Source of the DNA: JABWAN01 sp041918175
Lineage (GTDB): Bacteria > Zhuqueibacterota > Zhuqueibacteria > Zhuqueibacterales > Zhuqueibacteraceae
DNA: 64,000 nt
Assembly (NCBI GenBank): GCA_041918175.1
Contig: JAYRWE010000059.1
Span: forward strand, 1-64,000
Direction: 5' to 3'
Shown here: positions 50,561-57,645 of the stretch, piece after piece
How positions within the stretch are numbered: position 1 is the first letter of the stretch
Layout of the letters: the number at the start of each line of letters is the position of its first letter
The notes under the pieces: model-generated
Database searches by the model: none
What the model was told of the DNA's origin: nothing
The model's input: only the letters and a program-made list of their open reading frames with translations
Translations under genes and position numbers: made by a program

Positions 50561-50652
50561 GTAATACCTCAGTTATTGGCGGAGAACGTAGCGCAGACAT
50601 CTTGTCTGCAGGCAGGAGGCCTGCGCTACTCCACACATAACTGAGGCATTAC
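50561..50652. mobile_element. 92-bp MITE-like element with 16-bp terminal inverted repeats and 8-bp target duplication
   Basis: Ends GTAATACCTCAGTTAT (50561-50576) and ATAACTGAGGCATTAC (50637-50652) are inverted, 15 of 16 matching. CGCGACGA flanks it on both sides (50553-50560 and 50653-50660), as a target-site duplication would. Inside, GTAGCGCAG (50588) pairs with CTGCGCTAC (50621) and encloses GCAGACA/TGTCTGC. It has no coding capacity. Removing element plus one duplication joins the frames of the two hicB-like genes. Confidence 0.8.
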
Positions 50653-50683
50653 CGCGACGATTTCTTTATTATGGAGCGCAGTT

Positions 50684-50926
50684 ATGTTGACCGACTATAT
50701 TCGCGCCGCGATGCGCAGAGCAACGTATGAGATTTTATCGGACGGAACTTTTTATGGCGAAATCCCAGGCTTTCAAGGCGTATATGCCAACGCCGCGGCG
50801 CTCGAAGATTGCCGCGAGCAATTACGTGAAGTCTTGGAAGGCTGGATCGTTTTGGGGTTGCGCTTGGGCCACGCTCTCCCAGTCGTTGACGGCGTGGATT
50901 TGCTGGTTGAGAAGGAGGTTGCGTAA
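50684..50926 (+). CDS. hicB: HicB-family antitoxin
   Basis: An 80-aa HicB: LTDYIRAAMRRATYEILSDGTFYGEIPGFQGVYANAAALEDCREQLREVLEGWIVLGLRLGHALPVVDGV, the standard RNase-H-like antitoxin fold without a DNA-binding tail. ATG 50684 has GGAG 8 nt upstream. The stop overlaps the hicA start (TAATG). It is in the hicB-hicA order, opposite to the module at 35 kb. Confidence 0.87.
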   Translation: MLTDYIRAAMRRATYEILSDGTFYGEIPGFQGVYANAAALEDCREQLREVLEGWIVLGLRLGHALPVVDGVDLLVEKEVA

Positions 50927-51144
50927 TGCCGCAGCTTGGCCCGATCAAGAGGAAAGACCTGATCCATTATCTCAGAGAGCTGGGATTCGAAGGCCCTTAC
51001 GCCAGCGGCAAGCATCAATACCTCGTCAAAGATGAAATCAAGTTGGCCATTCCCAATCCCCACCAAAGCGATATCGGCCGCGATCTGCTCGCCAGAATTT
51101 TAAGACAGGCAGGCATTGACAAATCTGAATGGGAGAAACTTTGA
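50926..51144 (+). CDS. hicA: HicA-family mRNA interferase toxin
   Basis: A 72-aa toxin: PIKRKDLIHYLRELGFEGPYASGKHQYLVKDEIKLAIPNPHQSDIGRDLLARILRQAGID. The catalytic His lies in SGKHQYL. It overlaps hicB (TAATG) and is translationally coupled to it. Normal length. Confidence 0.88.
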   Translation: MPQLGPIKRKDLIHYLRELGFEGPYASGKHQYLVKDEIKLAIPNPHQSDIGRDLLARILRQAGIDKSEWEKL

Positions 51145-51206
51145 GTGGTGACGTTTATCCCTTTGGGATGAAGTCGTGATTCAGCATACAAAGTCAAAAT
51201 AAAAAA

Positions 51207-51227
51207 GCCACGGCCAAGCCGTGGCTA
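51207..51227. repeat. REP-like palindrome
   Basis: Perfect 9-bp arms AGCCACGGC/GCCGTGGCT with loop CAA, between hicA and the convergent RelE gene. Confidence 0.85.
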
Positions 51228-51288
51228 AGCATGCAACGAACGCACGATCTACGATCTTCTCTCCACAAACTTCTATCCTCTATAGCTC

Positions 51289-51325
51289 GTCACTCTTTTG
51301 AGATTGAACTCCGTGTCTTTGTTTA
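51289..51325 (-). pseudogene. short remnant of the serine hydrolase 3' region
   Basis: CTTTTGAGATTGAACTCCGT and the following TGTCTTTGT repeat, with two or three changes, the sequence at 52343-52379 inside the serine hydrolase gene; on the minus strand both encode KDTEFNLK. Same orientation. The RelE/Phd module lies between the two copies. Confidence 0.6.
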
Positions 51326-51628
51326 GAGCAGAAGATGTTTGTAATCCCGCGCCCCATGAATGATGCGATGAATTACAATCGTCTCATCCGTGATTTTGTA
51401 AAACACGAGATATTTTCCAACGATAAGCATGCGAAAATTGCGTCTGCGCAACTCGTCGTCGTTAGGCGCTTTGCCGGCAAAAGGCGAACGCTCAAGTCGA
51501 GCGACGGCTTTCTCAAAACGGTCGAGCATCTTATCCGCGGCGCGAGGCCGTTCTTCTGCGATATAATCCACGATGCTCAACAAATCAGCCACGGCCGGAC
51601 CAAGATAACGTGATTTATAACGTTGCAC
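51323..51628 (-). CDS. RelE/ParE-family toxin
   Basis: A 101-aa toxin of the RelE/ParE superfamily: YLGPAVADLLSIVDYIAEERPRAADKMLDRFEKAVARLERSPFAGK, then FRMLIVGKYLVFYKITDETIVIHRIIHGARDY, the typical terminal strands. RelE-type proteins cleave ribosome-bound mRNA and ParE-type proteins poison gyrase; the sequence does not settle which. It lies 2 bp after its antitoxin gene. Confidence 0.87.
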   Translation of the reverse strand: MQRYKSRYLGPAVADLLSIVDYIAEERPRAADKMLDRFEKAVARLERSPFAGKAPNDDELRRRNFRMLIVGKYLVFYKITDETIVIHRIIHGARDYKHLLL

Positions 51629-51630
51629 GA

Positions 51631-51906
51631 TTACGCCGTCCGTTTCTTAATCCGCGCGCGTGCGCGTCGCATCATTTCTTTGTGTGAGATTCCTTTGTCG
51701 CCGGACGCGACGGCGTTTTCCGCTTCCTCCAATTTCGCATACAGACGATTCATGGCTTGCATTTTTTCGAAGTATTGCTGGCTCATGACGACAAGCTTGC
51801 CGTGGCCGTTCTTCGTAAAGAAGACGGGTTGCTCTTCCTGCAAACAGATTTTGAGAATTTCACTGGTATGCGTGCTAAGATCGCGAAGAGGGCGGATGCT
51901 TGGCAT
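51631..51906 (-). CDS. Phd/YefM-type antitoxin
   Basis: A 91-aa antitoxin. The N-terminal Phd/YefM domain reads IRPLRDLSTHTSEILKICLQEEQPVFFTKNGHGKLVVMSQQYFEKM, a DNA-binding dimer; the basic C-terminus (HKEMMRRARARIKKRTA) would wrap the toxin. ATG 51906 follows AAGGAG. It forms an operon with the RelE/ParE-like toxin and is expected to repress it. Confidence 0.87.
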   Translation of the reverse strand: MPSIRPLRDLSTHTSEILKICLQEEQPVFFTKNGHGKLVVMSQQYFEKMQAMNRLYAKLEEAENAVASGDKGISHKEMMRRARARIKKRTA

Positions 51907-52248
51907 GTCGGACTCCTTTTATAATGATGGCGGCAAGTTATCACATTTATCGAAAAATGCAAGCCGGCCGCGTGCATAAGAGTTTGCGCAAAAAAGTTTG
52001 AGCAGCGGAGCGGCACACATAGGCGAACTGCCTCGGGCAAATAGTGCAATAGTCGGCATTGCTTTTCTACAAAGACTGTTTAAGCGAGCATGAAGAAAAA
52101 AAAGCCACGGCCAAGCCGTGGCTGATCCAACTTGATTACTGCGTTTAGAAACGCAACCTCTTCAGGCATCATAAGAATCTCGGCATCAAACGCCTGAAGG
52201 CGTCACTACGAACACGCGAGCTACGATCTTCCATCTACAATCCTCGAT
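51907..52248. other. intergenic region with small repeats
   Basis: No gene in 342 bases. It contains a REP-like palindrome (52103-52123), a GCGTTT/AAACGC hairpin (52141-52154) and a CGCCT/AGGCG hairpin (52191-52202) with CTTCAGGC/GCCTGAAG arms around it. Confidence 0.6.
52103..52123. repeat. REP-like palindrome
   Basis: Perfect 9-bp arms AGCCACGGC/GCCGTGGCT, loop CAA, identical in its core to the copy at 51207. Confidence 0.85.
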
Positions 52249-54369
52249 CTACTTTCTTTTCGCCGTGAACACGCCGTTGGGTTGATGAAACACCGCGGCG
52301 CTCACCTTCCCTTTCTCCATTGTAAACCTCACGCTGAATCCCGTCAAACTTTTGAGATTGAATTCCGTGTCTTTGTATGGCTCAAGCTCATAGGTCGGTT
52401 GGCCGGGCACGGTGAGTGTGAGGGTTTTCTCGCCGCGCAACGCAACGGTTACGGTTTGCCCGCTCAATTCATATTCGCCGAGAAACTGCGCGAGAAATTT
52501 GGGATCGGACATTTGCGCGTTCGCTTTGCGCGTGAAGAGAATTGGCTTCACCGCGGGTTCGAGCGGCACGGATAAGCGGTCAATGTCGCCCTTTTCATTC
52601 GTGAAAAACGAGACGAGCATCTTCTCTTCTTCATCTTCAAGCAGTGTCGCGCGGAACACGTCGTAATGCCAATGTTCCATCGCGAGCGTGAACGCGTTGA
52701 AGCTGCCCTGCAATACTTTTCCCTCCGAAGAAATTTTGAGCACGCCATAGCCCGCGTGCTCATACTCGCCAGCGTAATCCGCGAGGCCATGCGAGGGTTT
52801 GGTGTTCGGCTTGCGCACGGCTTGTTCATCGGCCTCTTTCTTCTTGCCCTCCTCTTTGGCTTTGTCGATATCGGCCTTCACGCGCGCGTTCCAATCCACC
52901 GGCTCCAAATTGAGCAGCACGTCGCTCACGTAGTTGTTCACGATACTGGGCAGGGGATTGCCGTTCAAATTGGTGAGCAGCACCGCGCCGAGATTATCCT
53001 GCGGGAAGAGCGACACGAGCGCGGAGAAGCCGTCGATATTGCCGCCGTGCGACACGCGATTGTGGCCGCGATAGTTTTGAATAAACCAACCGAGGCCATA
53101 ACTGCCGTGCGAAAGCTCGGTGTATTTGAGCGGCTGCGCGATGGTCATGTACGGCGTGTGCATCTGCGCGAGGCCCGTTTCGGAGAGCACTTGCGTTGCG
53201 CCGGCTTTGCCTTTGTTGAGATTGAGCAACACCCACTTGGTCATGTCATTGAGATTGGAATTGATCGAGCCGGCCGGGCCAACCGCAGTGATGTCACGAA
53301 AGGGAATTAGCGTGACGACCTCTTTCTTCTCTTGATAAGGCAGAGCAAAGTCCGCGGCCTTTTGCGATTCGAGCACAGAGAAGTTGCTGCTCGTCATGCC
53401 GAGCGGCTGAAAGATGCGCGCACGAACGAAGTCTTCCCAACTGTTGTTGCTCACTTGCTCGATGAGATAACCCGCGGTGAGAAACATGAGATTTTGATAT
53501 TGAAAGTCCGTGCGGAAATCTTTGCTCGGCTCCAAGTATTGCAAACGGTCAAACATCTCTTTACGCGTGAATGCCGCGCCGTACCAGAGCAGATCATGTC
53601 GCGGCAAACCGGAGCGATGCGTGACAAGATCGCGCGGCGTCATGCGCGCGGAGGCGAAGTCATCTTGCAGCTTGAATGTGGGAAGGTAGTTGCGCAGAGG
53701 CTTGTCCCAATCTACTTTGCCTTCGTCGTTGAGAATGCCCACGCACATCGCTGTGAACGCTTTCGAGCTGGAGCCGATGGCGAAGAGCGTGTTTGAAGTG
53801 ACGGGCAATTGCTCTTTCATATTGCGATGGCCGAAGCCTTCGGACATGATGACTTCGTTGTTCAGCACGATCGCGAGCGCGAGGCCGGGCACCTTCCACA
53901 CTTTGCGCACGGAGTCGGCGAACACGCGAATATTTTGCAGCGCGCGGGCGCGTTCGGCGTTTTGTTGCGCCGTGGCCGCGGCAGATTTGCGTTTGAGTGT
54001 GAAGGGAAAAGTCTGGCCGCTCTGCGTGAAATCGCCGGAGATGGTTTGTCCGTCCGCAGCGAGCGCGCCCTTGAATGAGGGATTGCCGGGCACGCCGGGA
54101 AGGTCGAAAGAAATTTTCGCGCCTTCGCGTTTGATATTCGCGAGTGGCAAGTTGCTCGCGTTTTGTTGCGGGATGTCGATCTCACCTTGCCAAGCTTCGC
54201 CCGCGAGCTTGAAATCTATTGCGATATTCAACTCCATGCCGGGCAACTTGATCGCGCCTTCCCACGCGCCGGCGAGCTCGGTTGTGGTTTGCGTAAGCGC
54301 CAGTGCGGGAAAGAAACTCATGAACAAAAGAAAAACGCGGCATCGAAAACATGGAACCAATTTTAGCAT
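52249..54369 (-). CDS. exported serine hydrolase (class C beta-lactamase/DUF3471 type)
   Basis: A 706-aa exported penicillin-binding-protein-like hydrolase. After a signal peptide (CRVFLLFMSFFPALALTQ) comes a lipocalin-like beta domain (about 25-125). The beta-lactamase domain follows: SxxK is GSSSKAF, the Tyr motif is FQYQNLMFL, and the third box is VSHGGNIDGF (HGG replacing KTG). The C-terminal 200 residues are DUF3471-like beta domains (DYAGEYEHAGYGVLKI and later QFLGEYELSGQTV). ATG 54369 follows GGAGGAG. Such proteins are usually esterases or D-amino-peptidases rather than resistance enzymes. A short copy of its 3' part lies at 51289. Confidence 0.87.
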   Translation of the reverse strand: MLKLVPCFRCRVFLLFMSFFPALALTQTTTELAGAWEGAIKLPGMELNIAIDFKLAGEAWQGEIDIPQQNASNLPLANIKREGAKISFDLPGVPGNPSFKGALAADGQTISGDFTQSGQTFPFTLKRKSAAATAQQNAERARALQNIRVFADSVRKVWKVPGLALAIVLNNEVIMSEGFGHRNMKEQLPVTSNTLFAIGSSSKAFTAMCVGILNDEGKVDWDKPLRNYLPTFKLQDDFASARMTPRDLVTHRSGLPRHDLLWYGAAFTRKEMFDRLQYLEPSKDFRTDFQYQNLMFLTAGYLIEQVSNNSWEDFVRARIFQPLGMTSSNFSVLESQKAADFALPYQEKKEVVTLIPFRDITAVGPAGSINSNLNDMTKWVLLNLNKGKAGATQVLSETGLAQMHTPYMTIAQPLKYTELSHGSYGLGWFIQNYRGHNRVSHGGNIDGFSALVSLFPQDNLGAVLLTNLNGNPLPSIVNNYVSDVLLNLEPVDWNARVKADIDKAKEEGKKKEADEQAVRKPNTKPSHGLADYAGEYEHAGYGVLKISSEGKVLQGSFNAFTLAMEHWHYDVFRATLLEDEEEKMLVSFFTNEKGDIDRLSVPLEPAVKPILFTRKANAQMSDPKFLAQFLGEYELSGQTVTVALRGEKTLTLTVPGQPTYELEPYKDTEFNLKSLTGFSVRFTMEKGKVSAAVFHQPNGVFTAKRK

Positions 54370-54597
54370 TCTCTCCTCCGCAAAGGTGGGTGCGAGGCTT
54401 TCAAAGTCCAAATTTGCGCGGCAATATAGGTACGGAGAGTGCTGATGTCAAGCGAGGCGTGGAAGCGAAAGTAAACGACGGTGGCAATAAAAAAGTGAGA
54501 GTCTTCCAACAAATTTTGTGTCTAAGAAGTAGGTTTAAGGAAAAGAAATCCTAAAACACTTTGCTGCTTCCTCAGGACTCCAGCGCGTTAGCTCTTC

Positions 54598-55263
54598 ATG
54601 CAGAAAGCCGTCATGCCGGAATTTTCCTCTCCTCTCTCGCTTCGTGAACTCTTGAAGCTTTGCACCAACCGCACCTCGCCGGAGTTTGAGCGCGCCTGGA
54701 AGGTTTTGATGGCACGTTATGAAACCTATATCTACACGCAAATTAGACGGCAATGTGTGAAGTGGAAATCGGAACGGCTTCAACTCCAGCTTGATGAAGT
54801 TGCGCAGGATATTTTTACCAAAATCATCGAGGAGTTTTGCACCCATGATCTCAAAGCGCTGCGTGATTTTCGCGGCAGCGAGATTGACGAAGACAATGAG
54901 CGCATGTTTCTGGGGTGGCTGGCGGTGATCTGCCATAACCAGAGCAATCGCGAGCTGCGCAAACGCTGGTGGCGAGTGATTCAAAGCCAAGATTCCGGCA
55001 AGCTGCCCGAAACGATTTGGGAGCTTGAAACCGATATGATTTGGATGCTCTATCGTGACGTGGTATGCACTCTACGCGACGGAGCCCACAACAAGAAACT
55101 TGAGCGTGACATGCATATTTTTTTGCTCTTTACTTTCGGTGGATTTACCGAAGCCATGATTCGCGTCACGGCCTATATGGAGAAATTGGGGAATCGTGTG
55201 ATTCAGGTGGTGATCAACCGTATGCGAGAGAAGCTGCGCAAACGAAAAAATGACTTTTTCTGA
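54598..55263 (+). CDS. ECF-like RNA polymerase sigma factor
   Basis: A 221-aa divergent sigma-70 family protein. Region 2 is AWKVLMARYETYIYTQIRRQC through LDEVAQDIFTKIIEEF and FLGWLAVICHNQSNRELRKRWW. Region 4 is shorter and less clear: FLLFTFGGFTEAMIRVTAYMEKLGNRVIQVVINRMREKLRKR, with the C-terminal basic helix. It begins an operon of five or six genes ending in a CHAT protease. The next gene encodes a zinc anti-sigma-like motif. ATG 54613 is an alternative start. It may direct transcription of its own operon, but I cannot place a binding motif. Confidence 0.78.
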   Translation: MQKAVMPEFSSPLSLRELLKLCTNRTSPEFERAWKVLMARYETYIYTQIRRQCVKWKSERLQLQLDEVAQDIFTKIIEEFCTHDLKALRDFRGSEIDEDNERMFLGWLAVICHNQSNRELRKRWWRVIQSQDSGKLPETIWELETDMIWMLYRDVVCTLRDGAHNKKLERDMHIFLLFTFGGFTEAMIRVTAYMEKLGNRVIQVVINRMREKLRKRKNDFF

Positions 55264-55292
55264 GAGAGATTCTTTGACGCAAAAGGCACTTT

Positions 55293-55748
55293 ATGACTGC
55301 AAGGAAAAGTGAGAACGTCTCGGTTGAACATGGACTTTTTGATGAGTTAAGCTTGGGGCAAGCTCTGGCATGGTTAGAATTGGAAGACGGCCGTCCGCAT
55401 AACGCGACGCCATTTATCCATCAAGATAACGCTTTGCTTCGCGCGCTACGCGAACGCCGAAATCAATTGCGCGCACATGCTCACCTCATTCAAGAAATAC
55501 TTCAGACCGTTCCCGAGTTCGGCTGTCAAGGCGAGAGCGCTTTTTTCGCCGACCATTCGGACCTTTTCTTGGCCAACTTCATGCACCCACCCCCAGCCGC
55601 CATGGAAAGCCTGGATGGTTTTACTTGCTTATTCAAGCACATGAACAACTGTTTCTTGTGCTTCAAGGAGTATAGCCTCGTGTTGCGAGACTATTTTCAC
55701 ACGAAGCAGGCATTGCGCGGACATGGGGCAACAGACATTACCAACTGA
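55293..55748 (+). CDS. small protein with a zinc anti-sigma (HX3CX2C) motif
   Basis: A 151-aa soluble protein. H116-x3-C120-x2-C123 (KHMNNCFLCFKEY) matches the zinc-binding motif of ZAS anti-sigma factors. The N-terminal part is helical (LSLGQALAWLELEDG, ALLRALRERRNQLRAHAHLIQEIL). It lies 29 bp after the sigma gene and 13 bp before a membrane protein gene, the usual place of an anti-sigma factor. It has no membrane segment, so the signal may pass through the next protein. The role is inferred from motif and position. Confidence 0.6.
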   Translation: MTARKSENVSVEHGLFDELSLGQALAWLELEDGRPHNATPFIHQDNALLRALRERRNQLRAHAHLIQEILQTVPEFGCQGESAFFADHSDLFLANFMHPPPAAMESLDGFTCLFKHMNNCFLCFKEYSLVLRDYFHTKQALRGHGATDITN

Positions 55749-55761
55749 AAGGAGTATCGCT

Positions 55762-56862
55762 ATGGGAGGTCGCCGCCCAACCCTGCCGCAGGCAGAATTA
55801 GCCGCTATGCTCAAGGCCGACAATTTTCGCGATAACGAATATCTGCACGCATTGCAACGAACTGAGCCGGTCTACCAAACATTATTTGAATTGGTCGATT
55901 TATGCCGAAAGCAAACGCACTTCAGGAATTTCGAAAACGCGTCGCGCCCGCCGCAAACGTTTGCCGAGTTGGAGCAAGTGCTCTTAAAAATATACTCCGG
56001 TAACGCGACTTCAGTTGAAGCGCGACAGATTTTGACGGGGCTGCAGACTTCGCCGAGTTTTTATCAACTGTTGTTGGTTAAATTAGAAGCCTTGACGCCC
56101 CATGTCGCTTGGGAAGAATCGAAGACGCTGGAAGGCATAACGATTAAGGCTCCAGAGGAGGTGCTAACCCTCGTGCGCAGAGTGATTGATCAAGAAAACA
56201 AGCGTGAATCCGTGGGAGAAAGGGCGTGGCGTACGCTCGCCGAAGTTACCGCAGATGCAGCCCAGGTTGGTACGCAGGCTTGGAAATTTATCACGCACAC
56301 GCGTGTGCTTGCCGTCGGCTTGCCGCTGTTGTTGATTGCGACGTTGACTGTGATAACAATAGAAAATAACAGACTTCGTCCTATATTCGCCTCGGCTCCT
56401 AGCGACACTCGCAGTCCATCGCTGGAAGCAAATAGTTTCCGAAAAAAATTCAAAATGGCGATGAGCGAATATGCCTTACGAGAGTATCAAAATGCCTTAA
56501 GCGCACTCACCAAGATGCAGCCGTCCGCTGTAGATTTGCATAATAACCTTAAAACGCAGGAACAAGAGACCTTACTTCGCGACTACTATTTTTATACTGG
56601 AGCTTCTCATTTTGTTTTATCACAAAGTGGGCACAACCGTGAAGAACACACCAAATTAGCCCTTAACTGGTTGAGTCGTGCAGACTCATTGGTGCAGGCG
56701 CGCCGAATGCCGAACAGTGACCGAGAGACCTTCTTTTTAGGACAAGCGTATGGTTTTAGTGGACAGTATGATGAAGCCATGATCGAGCTGCAAAAAATCG
56801 ATACCAATAGTTCTTTTTATAGATATAGCAAGAAGTTTCGTGAAAAGTGGTTCAACCAGTAA
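55762..56862 (+). CDS. single-pass membrane protein with cytoplasmic and periplasmic helical domains
   Basis: A 366-aa protein. Residues 1-180 are soluble and probably cytoplasmic, helical (YLHALQRTEPVYQTLFELVDLC, QTFAELEQVLLKIYSG). One TM helix (about 182-200, VLAVGLPLLLIATLTVITI) follows. The periplasmic part (200-366) looks TPR-like (YALREYQNALSALTKMQPSA, YYFYTGASHFVLSQ, LGQAYGFSGQYDEAMIELQKI). ATG 55762 is chosen for its AAAGGAG; an earlier ATG overlaps the previous gene. The topology of a membrane-bound anti-sigma or sensor fits, and it could be a substrate of the CHAT protease made by the same operon. No family recognised. Confidence 0.62.
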   Translation: MGGRRPTLPQAELAAMLKADNFRDNEYLHALQRTEPVYQTLFELVDLCRKQTHFRNFENASRPPQTFAELEQVLLKIYSGNATSVEARQILTGLQTSPSFYQLLLVKLEALTPHVAWEESKTLEGITIKAPEEVLTLVRRVIDQENKRESVGERAWRTLAEVTADAAQVGTQAWKFITHTRVLAVGLPLLLIATLTVITIENNRLRPIFASAPSDTRSPSLEANSFRKKFKMAMSEYALREYQNALSALTKMQPSAVDLHNNLKTQEQETLLRDYYFYTGASHFVLSQSGHNREEHTKLALNWLSRADSLVQARRMPNSDRETFFLGQAYGFSGQYDEAMIELQKIDTNSSFYRYSKKFREKWFNQ

Positions 56863-56884
56863 CTCATTTTACGGGAGTATTCCA

Positions 56885-57553
56885 ATGGCAATTGCAAATT
56901 CCGAACGCTTGGTGACTGTGAATCTAGCGTTAGGACGTCCGGTAAGCCAAAAGCCAGACACCGTTGTACATGCTACTTCGGGCGTGTTGCAACCTACGCC
57001 GGATCGTTTGGGGCTTGGGTGCATTCGCACGGATTATTGTGAAGCTTTTTTTACGCTTGAATCGGACAGTGTAGGCTACAACATCGCTTTAGATTCCATC
57101 CGCGGGACAAATTCCGCATTCGAGATGGTGGTTTCACAAGCGTTACCGACGCCGGCTTCAAGGGCTGGAAATCAGCCGCCTCCGCGTGTTATCAATTTTC
57201 ACGCAACAATTACTACCGACTTGTCGCAGCCCAATGCCGATGAAGACACCATGCTCACGGTTGGAATAATGTTGGGTCGGCCAGTTAGCCAAAAACCCGA
57301 TAGTGTAATTCGGAGTGCAACGTCGTCAGTTGCCGAAGTGGCTGCGCCAAGAACGGCATGGGCTTGTTCCGATATGGAAAGATGTGAAGCGGTGTTTAAC
57401 TTAGACTCAGTAACGGCAGGCTATAGTATCACGCTTTCACCGATCACGCGCCCAGGTTGTACATTCGAGATAACAGCCAGCCAACCGGCGTCCACGGCTA
57501 GTAATCAAACTGAACGTGTGATTACGCTCGAAATCAAAATGATCACAACGTGA
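56885..57553 (+). CDS. unknown protein made of two copies of a ~90-residue domain
   Basis: A 222-aa protein with no signal peptide. Two halves are clear duplicates: LVTVNLALGRPVSQKPDTVV...CIRTDYCEAFFTLESDSVGYNIALDSI (about 9-85) and MLTVGIMLGRPVSQKPDSVI...CSDMERCEAVFNLDSVTAGYSITLSPI (about 127-200). Each has two Cys seven residues apart. The fold is beta-rich and I do not know the family. ATG 56885 follows GGGAG. It lies between the membrane protein and the CHAT protease genes, 22 bp after the former. It could be a regulator or substrate of the protease. Confidence 0.55.
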   Translation: MAIANSERLVTVNLALGRPVSQKPDTVVHATSGVLQPTPDRLGLGCIRTDYCEAFFTLESDSVGYNIALDSIRGTNSAFEMVVSQALPTPASRAGNQPPPRVINFHATITTDLSQPNADEDTMLTVGIMLGRPVSQKPDSVIRSATSSVAEVAAPRTAWACSDMERCEAVFNLDSVTAGYSITLSPITRPGCTFEITASQPASTASNQTERVITLEIKMITT

Positions 57554-57645
57554 CCGCACTAGCGCAGGGTCGTAACCGAATCGAACTCCACGGCATGCGT
57601 TTGCTGGTATGCAGACGTGTGCCGTACTTACTTTGGGAGGCAGGA

